Shown: in pieces, positions 1-12,775 of the stretch
How the letters are laid out: each line of letters opens with the position of its first letter
How positions within the stretch are numbered: position 1 is the stretch's first letter
Source of the DNA: Pseudomonadota bacterium
GTDB taxonomy: Bacteria > Pseudomonadota > Alphaproteobacteria > Rhizobiales > Aestuariivirgaceae
Assembly: GCA_020161855.1 (NCBI GenBank)
Contig: JAIUNJ010000008.1
Coordinates: 1 to 64,000 of the forward strand
Length of the DNA stretch: 64,000 bases
Direction of reading: 5' to 3'
Program-made: the position numbers and the translations under genes
Notes under the pieces: generated by a model
The model's database searches: none
What the model was told of the DNA's origin: nothing
The model's input: only the letters and a program-made list of their open reading frames with translations

Positions 1-1225
1 GAGAACGGCCGCAATACCCCCCAACTTTTCCAGTTCGCCCCCCGAACAGCCCGCCAACATGCGCCCAAAAGCAACGAGAAGAAGGCATTCATCAGACCGT
101 CACATACCCGCATGGTGAAATTTTCAGCGCTCGTCTCAGAACATAGCCCGTTGGTTTATTGCACAAAAGTCGTTTGGCGCCTGATTCCTGAACAAGCATG
201 CACTACCAGCCCGTATCGCAGACGCAAGGCACGCAACATTGATGCCGCGCCCTTCCAGATCCGGATCGCGCTGATGGTTTGTCATTCCGATCCCAGTTGA
301 CCGCGCATTCGTCGAACCTGGTGAGTTATTGCACAACGGGCGATGATATCGGTAGTGCAGAGCGGGCAGGACTTGGTCTTTGTCTATGCAGACGTGCGCA
401 ATCAGGTCCGCAGCCGCAGTCTCGGGAAGCTTTGAGCGGCAGGCTAGAGATGACGATGGTCCAGATTCTCTCATATCGCCGGCTGAACAGTTCGAACAGC
501 AGGTCTTTCCACTCGCAGGCTCGTACGTACCGGGCGATGATCTCGGCACCGAGACCGAAGTCGATCAGTGCGGAACGAGCATCGCGGATCATCCGGCACG
601 GTCTTGCCCACAGCAGACCGCGAATCGCCTTCCCTCCGGCCTCGCCCTCGGCGTCCGATGCATGACGCGGTTTCTCGTCCGGGCGCGATTTACCAGTAGA
701 CGGCCTGTGCCGCCTCCCGGCATTCAACGCCGTGTTCGCGGAACTCGCGAACGATACAGCTCCTCGGCCCATCCTTGCGGTTCGGACCTCGTCACGGCAC
801 TTCCGGGAGCGGGTGGCCGCGGGTCTCCAGCGCCCTACATTCAACACATCCTATGGTTGATTTCCGATCCGATGTCGGAGCGGATTTTCGCTTTTCCCGC
901 TGGCCTCCGCTGGTCACTCGCCGAACTCGGCCCTGGCGACATTGTCCGCGCTGGTGCGGCCCCCGACGTCAGTTGAGACGGGAGTGCATTTCGGGCGCCA
1001 CGGTCCGCACGATCGACGCCGGCCGCTGCCCTGGCGCGCCTGGAGGCCGACAGAATGGCGGGACGAGCGCAGCAGCTCTCGGACGGCCAGGATCCGAGTA
1101 TCCGACGGCGCTCCAGATGAAAGATTTCCGACGCGCAGGGCTTCGTCTCTGCCGCCTGCGTCACGCCGCCCGCCTGAATTCGGCGGCTCTCGGCGTGACC
1201 CGCTGGAAGCCGTAGCGGAAAGGCG
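1..1225. other. Gene-poor, probably degraded region
   Basis: About 1.2 kb without a convincing intact gene. All frames give short, arginine- and serine-rich translations typical of non-coding GC-rich DNA. The one recognisable trace is an IstB-like fragment on the minus strand (listed separately). The 11-mer TTATTGCACAA occurs twice in direct orientation (156-166 and 326-336), which could mark element ends, but this is weak. The region directly abuts the 3' end of an alaS that lacks its normal C-terminal domain, so it may be the scar of an insertion or rearrangement. Confidence 0.5.
428..532 (-). pseudogene. Remnant of an IstB-like (IS21 helper ATPase) gene
   Basis: On the minus strand, a stretch of about 35 codons resembles the C-terminal part of IS21-family IstB ATPases. 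It reads as 'DLLFELFSRRYER' followed closely by 'TIVISSLPL', matching the family pattern of an LLFE-x-x-S-x-RYER helix and a sensor-1 strand with T-S-N-L-P. The expected Asn is replaced by Ser, and similarity fades on both sides. No Walker A motif, no istA and no clear terminal inverted repeats are visible. I infer a decayed insertion-sequence fragment. The match is by eye and short. Confidence 0.35.
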
Positions 1226-3691
<2,466 letters not shown>

Positions 3692-4083
3692 GGGTCGGTC
3701 CGGGTCAGAGAGGAATGATTGGGTGCCGCTCCTTATGGCGGAGGGCGCGCCTTGTCCAGATTGATTGGCAGGCTGGAGCCAGCCTCCCTGCCTGTCGCCA
3801 AGGCGGCCCTGCCGGCGGCAAACAAAACCCCCGGACGGGCGGCGTCCGGGGGTCAGGTGGAGCGAGGTGTGGGGCTTCGTGGAAACCACCTGCCGCGCCC
3901 CCGCGGCAAACGGGGCGGGCAGGAAACCACGAAAACAGCCTCGCCAGGGGATGCAGCAGCAGTACGCGGAATCATGGGCATGGAAACAGGACGTCGCTCC
4001 CGCACCCTCACGCAATTCCATCCGCCGCTGGCAGGGGACCGGCCCGGATGCCAGCGCATCCCGGCCGTCCGGTTCATGGCATC
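3692..4083. other. recA-alaS intergenic region
   Basis: Roughly 390 bases between the recA stop and the alaS start, both genes on the minus strand. It contains one strong intrinsic terminator (listed separately). Short ORFs here have the arginine/proline-rich composition of chance frames. No RNA gene was recognised. The alaS promoter should lie between the terminator and 3691. Confidence 0.5.
3821..3853 (-). terminator. Rho-independent terminator downstream of recA
   Basis: A perfect 11-bp stem ACCCCCGGACG / CGTCCGGGGGT (3827-3837 and 3843-3853) with a 5-nt loop GGCGG. On the minus strand it is followed by TTTTGTTT. It sits about 230 nt past the recA stop codon, giving a long 3' untranslated region. 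Confidence 0.85.
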
Positions 4084-5151
<1,068 letters not shown>

Positions 5152-5222
5152 TGCCGTTTCCCTTATTCCACCTGGTTCATTTCGCAAACACCCTCGGGAA
5201 GTTCCGATGGTGTTTTCTATAT

Positions 5223-5237
5223 GTTCTATTTTAGTTC
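5223..5237 (-). promoter_or_regulatory. LexA (SOS) box of recA
   Basis: GTTC-TATTTTA-GTTC on the plus strand (GAAC-N7-GAAC read toward recA). It exactly matches the direct-repeat LexA operator of alphaproteobacteria, 72-86 bp upstream of the recA start codon, in an AT-rich stretch. Confidence 0.92.
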
Positions 5238-5270
5238 CAAAGTCAAGCCCGCTTTCAGGGTCGGGAAACG

Positions 5271-6614
5271 TCAACCCTGAAGTGCAGATTCGACCCCCGC
5301 CGCCAGGGCCAGCAGGTTTGTGTCGCGCCCACCCGGCAGCGCCAGCATGAGCCCCGTAGGCGCGCTCCCCGGCCTGCTCATGGGCAGGCTGATGGCGCAG
5401 GCATCGAGGAAATTGAACACATAGGTATTGCGCAGCGCCATGCCGTTGAGGCGGCGATAGTCGCCCTCCTCCGCCAGTTCGGCGAGGCGCGGCGGGATCA
5501 TTGGAACGGCCGGGCAAAGCACGGCATCGAAGCCCTCGGCCCACTTGCCGAAATCGGCAACGAGCCCGGCCCGCGCCGCTGTCAGGCTGGCCAGTTCCTC
5601 CGCCGTGACCTGCGCCCCGAAGCGGATGCGGCTCACCACCCTCGGATCATATTCGGCCTCATGCCGGGCGATGATGGGGGCGTGATGGGCCCAGGCCTCG
5701 GCGGCAACGATGCCGCCGTTCTTGAGATAGGCAGGCATGTTGGCCAGCGCCGGAAAGGCGATGTGTTCGAGCCGCGCGCCCTTTGCCGCGAGTGACGACA
5801 GGGCTCGTTCGAAATCACCGCTCACCGCCCCATCGAGCCCGTCGAGCACATAGGTGGAGAGCACAGCAATGCGCGCAGCCGAAACCGGCCGCGGCTGGAA
5901 GGCCGGCGGCGGCGCATCGGCGAGAATGGCATCGATCGCCGCACAACATGCAACCGACTGGCCCAGCGGCCCCACAGAATCGAAAGCCCCGGAAAGCGGA
6001 TAGACACCGCGCCTGCTCACCCGGCTTGCCGTCGGCTTGAAACCGGTGATGGCGTTGAAGGCCGCCGGGATGCGGCAGGAGCCGCCCGTATCCGTGCCCA
6101 GCCCGAAAGGCACCATGCCTTCGGCAATGGCCACAGCCGTTCCCGAGGAAGAGCCGCCGGGAATGCGCTTCTCGGTCCGTCCGTACACGGACAATGGCGT
6201 TCCATAATGCGGATTGAGGCCAACGCCGGAATAGGCGAACTCGGTCATGTTGGTGCGCCCGAGCGGGATCAGCCCCTTGTCTCTCAGGCGGGCCACGGCA
6301 TCGCTGTCCTGGGTGGCGGGTGCCGCGGATTTGAGCAGCGCGCTCCCGGCCGCCGTCACCTCGCCCGCAACGTCGAAGAGGTCCTTCACACCGAAGGGAA
6401 TGCCTGCCAGCGCCGAAGGCGCCTTGCCGGCCTTGCGCGCCGCATCCATGGCATCGGCCTCGAGCCGCGCCCTGTCGGCGGCAACGGAGATGAAAGCCCG
6501 CGCGCCCTCGCCTGCCGGATTGGCGACAGCAGCCAGCGCCTCCTCCACCAGGCCCCGTGCCGTCGCCCGGCCCGCCGCCAGGTCTGCGGCCAATGCGGCC
6601 AGCGTGCGTGTCAT
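5271..6614 (-). CDS. Amidase-signature family hydrolase
   Basis: 447-residue amidase-signature enzyme hydrolysing an unidentified amide. The Ser-cis-Ser-Lys triad motifs are present: the Lys in [11 protein letters not shown], the structural Ser region [10 protein letters not shown] and the nucleophile region [13 protein letters not shown]. It lacks the extra domains of GatA and urea amidolyase, so it is not assigned to either. Its ATG overlaps the cckA stop in an ATGA quadruplet (6611-6614), so it is translated from the cckA transcript. Substrate unknown. Confidence 0.85.
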   Translation of the reverse strand: MTRTLAALAADLAAGRATARGLVEEALAAVANPAGEGARAFISVAADRARLEADAMDAARKAGKAPSALAGIPFGVKDLFDVAGEVTAAGSALLKSAAPATQDSDAVARLRDKGLIPLGRTNMTEFAYSGVGLNPHYGTPLSVYGRTEKRIPGGSSSGTAVAIAEGMVPFGLGTDTGGSCRIPAAFNAITGFKPTASRVSRRGVYPLSGAFDSVGPLGQSVACCAAIDAILADAPPPAFQPRPVSAARIAVLSTYVLDGLDGAVSGDFERALSSLAAKGARLEHIAFPALANMPAYLKNGGIVAAEAWAHHAPIIARHEAEYDPRVVSRIRFGAQVTAEELASLTAARAGLVADFGKWAEGFDAVLCPAVPMIPPRLAELAEEGDYRRLNGMALRNTYVFNFLDACAISLPMSRPGSAPTGLMLALPGGRDTNLLALAAGVESALQG

Positions 6615-9076
6615 CCCATTACCTCTTTCACCTTCTCCAGCAGTTCCTTCAGCGTGAAGGGCTTCTGCAGGAAGGGTTGATCCTGTGAATACTCGGGGTT
6701 GTTGTCGAAGGCATCAGCCGAGTAACCCGACATGAAGACAAGCTTGGTGGCAATACCGCGCCTGCGGATTTCCGCCAGCATCGTCGGCCCGTCCATCTCG
6801 GGCATCACCACATCGGAAAGGATGAGCTCGAAGCCATCCTTGTCGTCCTCGATGACCGAGAGCGCGCTTTCGCCAGAATCCGCTTCGACCACTGTATAGC
6901 CGCGCGAGGTGAGCGCACGCACGGCGAAGGCCCGTACCGAATCCTCATCTTCGACCACCAGAATGCGCCCGCGCCCGGTGAAATCCGCCCGCTGCGGTTC
7001 GGGCTTGGCGGCGGTTGCCGTTTCGGCTGCTGCGGCTTCCGGATACTTGCGCGGCAGGAAGATGCGGAAGGTCGTGCCCTTGCCCACTTCGCTGTCGCAG
7101 AAAATGAAGCCACCCGTCTGCTTGACGATGCCATAGACCATGGAAAGGCCAAGCCCCGTGCCCTTGCCCACGTCCTTGGTGGAGAAGAAAGGCTCCCAGA
7201 TCTTGTCGAGAATGTCCTTGGGAATGCCGGTGCCCGTGTCCGCCACCTCGCAGACCACATACTCGGCTTCCGGGAGCGCATGTCCCACTTCCCGGGATTG
7301 CTCCTTGCTGATGTTGTAGGTCTTCACCGTCAGCTTGCCGCCCTTGGGCATGGCGTCGCGGGCATTGACGGCCAGATTGATCACCACCTGCTCGAACTGG
7401 TGAATGTCGGCCATCACGAAGCCCGGATCGCGGCCATGCACGATCTCGAGCTCGATCTTTTCCCCCAGCACACGGCCGAGCAGATTGCCGAGGTCCGACA
7501 TGGCCTCGGTCAGCAGATGCATCTTGGGCTGCATCGTCTGCTTGCGCGAGAAGGCCAGAAGCTGGCGCACCAGGTTGGCGGCGCGGTTGGCGTTCTGCTT
7601 GATGTTCATGATGTCGGCGAAAGCCGCATCGGTCGGCCGCATCTTGGCCAGCAGCAGGTCGGCAAAGCCGATGATCGGCGTCAGCACATTGTTGAAGTCA
7701 TGGGCGATGCCGCTGGCGAGCTGGCCCACTGCCTGCATCTTCTGGCTCTGCGCCAGCTGCACTTCCAGCGCCTTGTTCTCGGTACGGTCGACGGCGAACG
7801 CAAGAACGCCGCCCTCGCCATCCACATGCGCAAGCGTCAGCTCCACGGCGCGCGGCTCGCCCTCGCCGATCGCGAGTTCGATGGTCCGCCGCTCGCCCTT
7901 GACCGCCGCCTGCAGCGCCTCATGGAAGCGCGTGCGATCCTTCTCCACAATGGCATCCGCCATGCGGCCATGCAGCTTGATCTTGTTGGACAGGAGCAGG
8001 AAGGCGGCATTGGCATAGGATACCGTGCCGCCCTCCGAGAACTGCGCCAGCCCCACCGGCGCCACGGCGCCGAAGCCCCGCACATTCGTGCCTGAGGCGC
8101 TGCCCGCCTTCACGCCATGGTCATCGCGCAGCACCATGCTGCGGAAGGGCATGGGCTTGCCCTCGGCATCGAAATCGGCACGGTGAATGATCGTCGCCGG
8201 CAGCGCGCCGCCATCCTTGAGCGGCAGCCGCGCCACGAAATGATCGATGCGCGAGCCACCCTTCACCGGCTCCACCGCCACCAGCGAGCGCGCCGTATCC
8301 TCGCCCACCAGTGAAGCGAGCGGCAAGCGGCCATCCTGGGCTGCGGGAAGATCGATCCCCATCCAGTCGGCCAGCGTGGCGTTCACATAGTCGACGCGGC
8401 CATCGGGCAGCGTCGAGAAGAAACCGGCCGGGGCATGGTCGAGATAGGTGATGATGAACTGCAGGCGCGTGAAGGCGTTTTCCTGGTGGGCGCGGTCCGC
8501 CGTGATATCGGTCAAGCGCCACAGCACATGATTGTCATGGGCGGGCGCCACCGAAAGCCGGAGCCAGCGCACATCACCCGCCGCCGAACCGGGCACCGAT
8601 GAATTGGCGCCCACGCGCACATCGCGGTGCAGCGCCTTGCCCTCCTTGGCAGCCTGGGCCAGCTGGTAGATCGGTTCGGAAAACTCCGGATGCCCGGCAT
8701 AGAGCATGTCCATGCCGACAAGCCGCCGCGCCTCGGCCTTGGAGGCGAGTGTCAGGTAAGGTGCATTGGCATAGACCGCGAGGCCGCGGCGGTCAGTGAG
8801 CACGGCGGGATCACGAAAACCATCGGCCACCACGTCGAGGAACGGCGATGTCTCCGCGCCTGCAAAGCGCAACAACCCGGCGATCCAGGCGAGGCAGGAG
8901 AACAGCCCGATGGCCGCCAGCACCGAAGTGGCCGCGATCCAGGCGGGCGGCAACTGCCCGCGCAGGCCATAGGCCAGGCCTCCGGCCGACGCCACCGCAA
9001 GAAGGCCGATGAGCGCCCCTAGAAGACGTGCCCGCCTGCCTGCCGATGCGGCTTTCGCGCCTGCCTCTTCCGTCAT
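6611..9076 (-). CDS. cckA: Cell-cycle hybrid histidine kinase CckA
   Basis: 821-residue hybrid histidine kinase feeding the ChpT-CtrA phosphorelay that controls the alphaproteobacterial cell cycle. Order: two N-terminal membrane helices (about residues 17-75), PAS-type sensor regions, then the HisKA motif [21 protein letters not shown] with phosphoacceptor H459. The HATPase domain has N and G boxes ([32 protein letters not shown]). The C-terminal receiver domain has phosphoacceptor D755 in [11 protein letters not shown]. The start at 9074-9076 ([11 protein letters not shown]) is chosen over longer frames because sequence upstream of it is not protein-like. Location next to fliO in divergent orientation is typical of Hyphomicrobiales. 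An ATGA overlap couples it to the downstream amidase. Confidence 0.95.
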   Translation of the reverse strand: MTEEAGAKAASAGRRARLLGALIGLLAVASAGGLAYGLRGQLPPAWIAATSVLAAIGLFSCLAWIAGLLRFAGAETSPFLDVVADGFRDPAVLTDRRGLAVYANAPYLTLASKAEARRLVGMDMLYAGHPEFSEPIYQLAQAAKEGKALHRDVRVGANSSVPGSAAGDVRWLRLSVAPAHDNHVLWRLTDITADRAHQENAFTRLQFIITYLDHAPAGFFSTLPDGRVDYVNATLADWMGIDLPAAQDGRLPLASLVGEDTARSLVAVEPVKGGSRIDHFVARLPLKDGGALPATIIHRADFDAEGKPMPFRSMVLRDDHGVKAGSASGTNVRGFGAVAPVGLAQFSEGGTVSYANAAFLLLSNKIKLHGRMADAIVEKDRTRFHEALQAAVKGERRTIELAIGEGEPRAVELTLAHVDGEGGVLAFAVDRTENKALEVQLAQSQKMQAVGQLASGIAHDFNNVLTPIIGFADLLLAKMRPTDAAFADIMNIKQNANRAANLVRQLLAFSRKQTMQPKMHLLTEAMSDLGNLLGRVLGEKIELEIVHGRDPGFVMADIHQFEQVVINLAVNARDAMPKGGKLTVKTYNISKEQSREVGHALPEAEYVVCEVADTGTGIPKDILDKIWEPFFSTKDVGKGTGLGLSMVYGIVKQTGGFIFCDSEVGKGTTFRIFLPRKYPEAAAAETATAAKPEPQRADFTGRGRILVVEDEDSVRAFAVRALTSRGYTVVEADSGESALSVIEDDKDGFELILSDVVMPEMDGPTMLAEIRRRGIATKLVFMSGYSADAFDNNPEYSQDQPFLQKPFTLKELLEKVKEVMG

Positions 9077-9210
9077 GAAACTCCCGCCCCGAATCACGGC
9101 CAGTATAGTGACATCGCCGTGGCCTTCAGCAACTTCGCCATCGTTTCGACATGCCAAGCCGCTGCACTGGCTGTGCCTTGGTTTAGCCCCTTGGCAGGGT
9201 GAATGTTTCC

Positions 9211-9218
9211 TTAACCAT
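9211..9218 (+). promoter_or_regulatory. CtrA half-site between cckA and fliO
   Basis: TTAACCAT, the 8-mer half-site often bound by CtrA in Hyphomicrobiales, lies in the cckA-fliO divergent intergenic region, 45 bp before the fliO start. No second half-site at the right spacing is visible. Confidence 0.4.
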
Positions 9219-9262
9219 ATCTGTCTAGCCTGCCCCGGGGTGAGTGAAGGTGGAGCATCGCC

Positions 9263-9664
9263 ATGCCTGATATCCAGCAGTATACGAACATTCTGGTCGC
9301 GGGCCTCATCGTCCTCGCGGTCCTGGTGATCTTCGTCCTCATCTACAAGGTTCTGAACAGCCGTGTCCGCGGCCGCAAGGGCACCCGCCTGGGTATCAGC
9401 GAATTCTATGAGATCGACAAGGCGCGCCGCCTCGTCCTCGTGCGCCGCGATGATGTCGAGCATCTCATGCTCATCGGCGGCGGCCAGGACATCGTCATCG
9501 AAAGCGGCATCCCGAACGGCGACATGCCGCAGCATTCCATTCCGCCCACCATGGCGCCGGAAGATGTGCCGCAGATCCGGCCGATCCGCCCTGCGGTCTT
9601 TGGCGGCCAGCGCCCCTCGCTCCGCCCCGTCGAACCGTCCTTCGACCAGGACGGCCAGAACTAA
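9263..9664 (+). CDS. fliO: FliO/MopB-family flagellar biosynthesis protein
   Basis: 133-residue protein with one N-terminal membrane helix (ILVAGLIVLAVLVIFVLIYKVL, residues 10-31). A cytoplasmic domain containing GTRLGISEFYEIDKARRLVLVRRDDVEHLMLIGG follows; the last part is the FliO signature 'D-x-V-E-H-L-x-L-I-G-G'. FliO assists assembly of the flagellar type III export gate. The C-terminal tail is proline-rich and probably disordered. In Hyphomicrobiales this gene commonly sits divergent to cckA away from the main flagellar cluster, as here. A CtrA half-site precedes it, consistent with cell-cycle control. Confidence 0.8.
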   Translation: MPDIQQYTNILVAGLIVLAVLVIFVLIYKVLNSRVRGRKGTRLGISEFYEIDKARRLVLVRRDDVEHLMLIGGGQDIVIESGIPNGDMPQHSIPPTMAPEDVPQIRPIRPAVFGGQRPSLRPVEPSFDQDGQN

Positions 9665-9686
9665 CGCTTCCAGCTATTTTACGAAC

Positions 9687-9720
9687 AGCGCGCCGCGAAG
9701 CCCTCTTCCGGCGCGCTTAT
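9687..9720 (+). terminator. Terminator-like hairpin after fliO
   Basis: A perfect 9-bp inverted repeat AGCGCGCCG / CGGCGCGCT (9687-9695 and 9709-9717), starting 22 nt past the fliO stop. Only a weak T-rich tail (TATGTTT) follows. Confidence 0.5.
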
Positions 9721-9744
9721 GTTTGGCCACCAGGCCTGGCCACG

Positions 9745-9760
9745 TTAACCACTCCTCAAC
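9745..9760 (+). promoter_or_regulatory. Near-consensus CtrA box
   Basis: TTAA-CCACTCC-TCAAC has the TTAA-N7-TTAAC architecture with a single mismatch. It lies 94 bp upstream of the autotransporter start. Confidence 0.4.
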
Positions 9761-9853
9761 CAAGGGGATTCACGGACATTAGGTTTTCGTTCATGATTCA
9801 CTTCACGGAGCGCCTCATTGGGGAAGCGCTTCGAGGTGCGGAACTGAAAACAG

Positions 9854-11287
9854 ATGGATCGGAATATGATGCGCGCAGGCCTGCGGCCTGTGCGGATGGC
9901 AGCTTGCGCCCTGATGGTGGCTGCAAGTGCCCTGGGCCTGGCAGGTGGAGCAGCAATCAACGCAGCGCGGGCGGCCCTGCCCCCCGCCCTTACATCGCCG
10001 GATTTCCTGACTGTCTCCGAAGACGGCACGGCGGCAATCACTCTCACCCTGACGCAAGCCCCCACAGCACCCGTGACCTTTCAGGCCACAAGCTCGAACA
10101 GCGGCAAAATCACCGTCTCCGAGGCACAGACCATTGCTCCCGGAGACTTCGTTCCGGGCCTGACGCTGACCTTCACCCTGACAGGCGTAAACGACGGCAT
10201 TGCCGACGGTGATCGCAGCGCCGGGATCACCTTTGTGGTCACCTCCGCCGACACCACCTATGGCCGCTTCGTTCCGGCCCCGGTTGCCGTCCGCATTCTC
10301 GATGCCGGAGCGCCGCCGGAGGAAGCGGAAGGTGATGGCAGCATGGCGAAGATGCTGGCCATTGAAGCCTTCACCGGCGCCAGCGAAGGCTACCTGACTG
10401 CACGGCTCATGGCCCTGTCCGGTGCCGGCCCGCGCAGCACCAGCCTCGCCAGGCGTGGCACTGCCGCCTCATCGTTCAGCTTCACCGCGAAGGACGGCGC
10501 GGCAAATGCAGCTGCATACGCCACCGCCGGCAGCGGCTACGCTCTCACCCTGTGGAGCGAGGCGGCCTATGCCGGAACACGCTTCGACATGGCCGGAGAC
10601 CGCGTGAGCGGTGATCATCTCATCGCCCGCGCAGGTGCCGATGTCATGCTCTTTCCGGGTCTGATCACCGGCCTCATGGCCGAGGGCGACTGGACCTCGA
10701 CGCGCGGCCCGCGCGATGGCGACGAAGTGAAAGGCAGCGAAGGCCGCGTCGGTCCCTATCTTTCCGCGCAACTCGAACAAGGCATTGTCTTCGATGCGCG
10801 TGCCCTCTGGGGCTGGGGCAAGGCGGAAGCCCGGCAGGAGGTGAGCGGCGCCACCTACGAGGGTAGCTTCCACACCGAAAGCCTCCTCCTTGAAGCAGGC
10901 CTCTCGGGGCAATTCGAGGCCGCTTCCCTGCTCATCCGGCCGGAACTCGGCATCATGTATGCCGGCGCGTCACAGGATGATTTCTCGATTGCCAATGGCC
11001 TCGACGAACTCTCCGTGGATGGCCAAACGGTCGAACGCGGTGAAGCATCCCTCGGCCTGGTCATTGCCCGGCCCGTGGATCTGGGAAGCTTCACGCTCAC
11101 GCCCTATGCAGGCGCTCATCTGCTCATCGATGTCCTCAAGCATGACGACAATCTCTCGAGCCGCCTGCAGGCCGGCTTCACGCTCGAGAAGGGCGCTGCC
11201 TCACTCGGCCTGCATCTCGGCTACGACGGCCTCGGCACCGAAGCGCGCACTGTCACCGCAATGTTGTCTTTCACGGCAACCTTCTGA
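9854..11287 (+). CDS. Autotransporter-type outer membrane protein with Calx-beta-like domain
   Basis: 477 residues. A Sec signal peptide is visible (MAACALMVAASALGLAGGAAINAARA, cleavage near residue 41). Next comes a beta-rich domain of about 110 residues ('LTVSEDGTAAITLTLTQAP...VTF') resembling Calx-beta repeats of adhesins. After an acidic linker (residues 155-165), about 300 residues show alternating hydrophobic strands and end in F (MLSFTATF), the outer-membrane beta-barrel signature. I infer a short autotransporter exposing a small passenger. A near-CtrA box lies upstream. Function of the passenger unknown. Confidence 0.75.
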   Translation: MDRNMMRAGLRPVRMAACALMVAASALGLAGGAAINAARAALPPALTSPDFLTVSEDGTAAITLTLTQAPTAPVTFQATSSNSGKITVSEAQTIAPGDFVPGLTLTFTLTGVNDGIADGDRSAGITFVVTSADTTYGRFVPAPVAVRILDAGAPPEEAEGDGSMAKMLAIEAFTGASEGYLTARLMALSGAGPRSTSLARRGTAASSFSFTAKDGAANAAAYATAGSGYALTLWSEAAYAGTRFDMAGDRVSGDHLIARAGADVMLFPGLITGLMAEGDWTSTRGPRDGDEVKGSEGRVGPYLSAQLEQGIVFDARALWGWGKAEARQEVSGATYEGSFHTESLLLEAGLSGQFEAASLLIRPELGIMYAGASQDDFSIANGLDELSVDGQTVERGEASLGLVIARPVDLGSFTLTPYAGAHLLIDVLKHDDNLSSRLQAGFTLEKGAASLGLHLGYDGLGTEARTVTAMLSFTATF

Positions 11288-11409
11288 GGCCGCTCCGGCA
11301 CGCTTCTGCGGGTCTGGCGTGCGCCCACCATTGACGGCTTGCGCGGCAGATCCACAACCTTTGATTGCCATGGCTATCATTTGCCCTTCTTCCAAGTATC
11401 TGCCAGCGT

Positions 11410-11427
11410 GTCTGCGGTACCGCAGAC
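11410..11427. promoter_or_regulatory. Perfect 18-bp palindrome upstream of the RTX-type gene
   Basis: GTCTGCGGTACCGCAGAC is self-complementary over all 18 bases, 57 bp before the RTX-type start codon. It could be a dimeric regulator's operator. It is followed by CGTTTTCC, so it could instead be a compact terminator (7-bp stem, GTAC loop) for the autotransporter gene. Confidence 0.4.
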
Positions 11428-11484
11428 CGTTTTCCTTGAACACCCTCACCTGAACTTCATCAAACAACAGAAGGGAACTTCACC

Positions 11485-12543
11485 ATGGCCTTCATCATTG
11501 GCGCCCCCTATAACGGCACTGGGCTCCTTGCTGCCCTCGACGACGACGATGTCTACCTGCTCCCTGCCGGCATCGTGGCAAGGTCAACGAACAACACTGC
11601 AGTCATCGCCACCGGCGATAACAACCAGTTGACGGTCGAAGGTGCGCTCTATGGTTCCGGTTATGCCGTCGATCTTGGTTTCTTCGGTACGATTGACAAC
11701 CGCTTGACCATTGCAGCCTCCGGCATCGTTGCGTCCACGGCATCGACAGCTGTCGACGTCGACAGCGGCCAGGCAACCATCATCAACGCAGGCCTCATAG
11801 CCGGAACTACCGTTGGAATAGGATTCTACGCTGGCACAGGAACAGGATCTTCCATCGTCAACAGCGGCAGAATTCTAAGCGGTACCTATACTATCTATCA
11901 TGGTGGAGAAGAAAATCTCTCCCTCACCAACACCGGGACAATCACGTCCTATGGTTACAGCAGCTACCAAAGCGCTTCAGTCATCGCCATTGATGTGGTG
12001 ACCAATAAGGGCACCATGAATGGCAGTGTGTATCTCGGTAGCGGTGCAGACACCTATGATGGCCGCACAACCGGCCGTGTCGTCGGCGATGTCTATGGCG
12101 GAGCGGATGCCGACAAGCTCTATGGTGGCAATGCTGCCGACAAGCTCCATGGCGATGAAGGAGCCGACTTCATCTATGGTGGCCTCGGTGCCGACCACCT
12201 CTGGGGTGGCGTGGATTCCGACATGGATGTCTTCGACTACAATGCCGTTACTGAATCTGGAACGACCGCCGCCACCCGCGATGTCATCTATGATTTCGTC
12301 AAGGGGCAGGACAAGATCGACCTCTTCACCATCGATGCCAACACCGGCGCTTCCGGCAACCAGGCCTTCGGCCTTCTCGCCAAGGGAACACCCACAAGCG
12401 CTGTCGGCACTGGCAAGATCGGTTGGTATCAGGCCGGTGGCGACACCTTCCTGCGCATCAACAACGACAAGGACACCGCCATCGAGATGACCATCCAGAT
12501 CAAGGGACTGATCAACCTCTCCACCACCGACTTCATCCTCTGA
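11485..12543 (+). CDS. RTX-type calcium-binding exported protein
   Basis: 352 residues without a Sec signal. The N-terminal two thirds consists of repeating short beta segments rich in N, T, G and hydrophobics ('NSGRILSG', 'NTGTITS', 'NKGTMNGSVYLGSG'), typical of a beta-solenoid. Residues about 196-245 hold nonapeptide-like GG-x-G-A-D-x-L repeats (VYGGADADKLYGG, LHGDEGADFIYGGLGADHLWGG), which bind calcium in RTX proteins. The C-terminus (DVIYDFVKGQDKIDLFTID, ending TTDFIL) resembles the M10 serralysin C-terminal secretion domain used by type I secretion. No transporter genes are nearby. Start is supported by GAAGGGAAC upstream. Its role is unknown; surface binding is plausible. Confidence 0.82.
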   Translation: MAFIIGAPYNGTGLLAALDDDDVYLLPAGIVARSTNNTAVIATGDNNQLTVEGALYGSGYAVDLGFFGTIDNRLTIAASGIVASTASTAVDVDSGQATIINAGLIAGTTVGIGFYAGTGTGSSIVNSGRILSGTYTIYHGGEENLSLTNTGTITSYGYSSYQSASVIAIDVVTNKGTMNGSVYLGSGADTYDGRTTGRVVGDVYGGADADKLYGGNAADKLHGDEGADFIYGGLGADHLWGGVDSDMDVFDYNAVTESGTTAATRDVIYDFVKGQDKIDLFTIDANTGASGNQAFGLLAKGTPTSAVGTGKIGWYQAGGDTFLRINNDKDTAIEMTIQIKGLINLSTTDFIL

Positions 12544-12554
12544 GCAACATGGCA

Positions 12555-12577
12555 GCCGGGCGCAGCCAGCGCCCGGC
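12555..12577 (+). terminator. Hairpin after the RTX-type gene
   Basis: A perfect 9-bp stem GCCGGGCGC / GCGCCCGGC with loop AGCCA, 12 nt past the stop codon. No T-run follows, so it may act as a 3' stabiliser rather than an intrinsic terminator. Confidence 0.45.
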
Positions 12578-12578
12578 G

Positions 12579-12597
12579 CTCAATGCAGGATCTGCTC
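12579..12597. repeat. 19-bp copy of the aapP 3' end (left border of sulfotransferase cassette)
   Basis: CTCAATGCAGGATCTGCTC here is identical to 13617-13635, which contains the last codons and stop of aapP. With one mismatch the match extends left by four more bases (GGCG versus GGCA). The two copies flank the sulfotransferase gene as direct repeats about 1.04 kb apart. Confidence 0.85.
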
Positions 12598-12775
12598 ACC
12601 TTTCCGAAGGATAGCACTCGAAGATACATCCAGTGATTGCGCAAATGACAAGCTTTTAATATTACTCTGCCTGAAAGAAACGTTGAGCCGCGAAGCTGCC
12701 GGGGTAAGGACAAAGACATCAGCGGAGTGGCGGGGAAACGCCTCTCCCGGCAGGACACCAGGAGGCGCATTGAAT

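Noticed and set aside
3853-4077. Possible small gene between recA and its terminator
   Set aside because: Arg/Pro/Ser-rich translation without a ribosome binding site or similarity. Best seen as 3' untranslated sequence.
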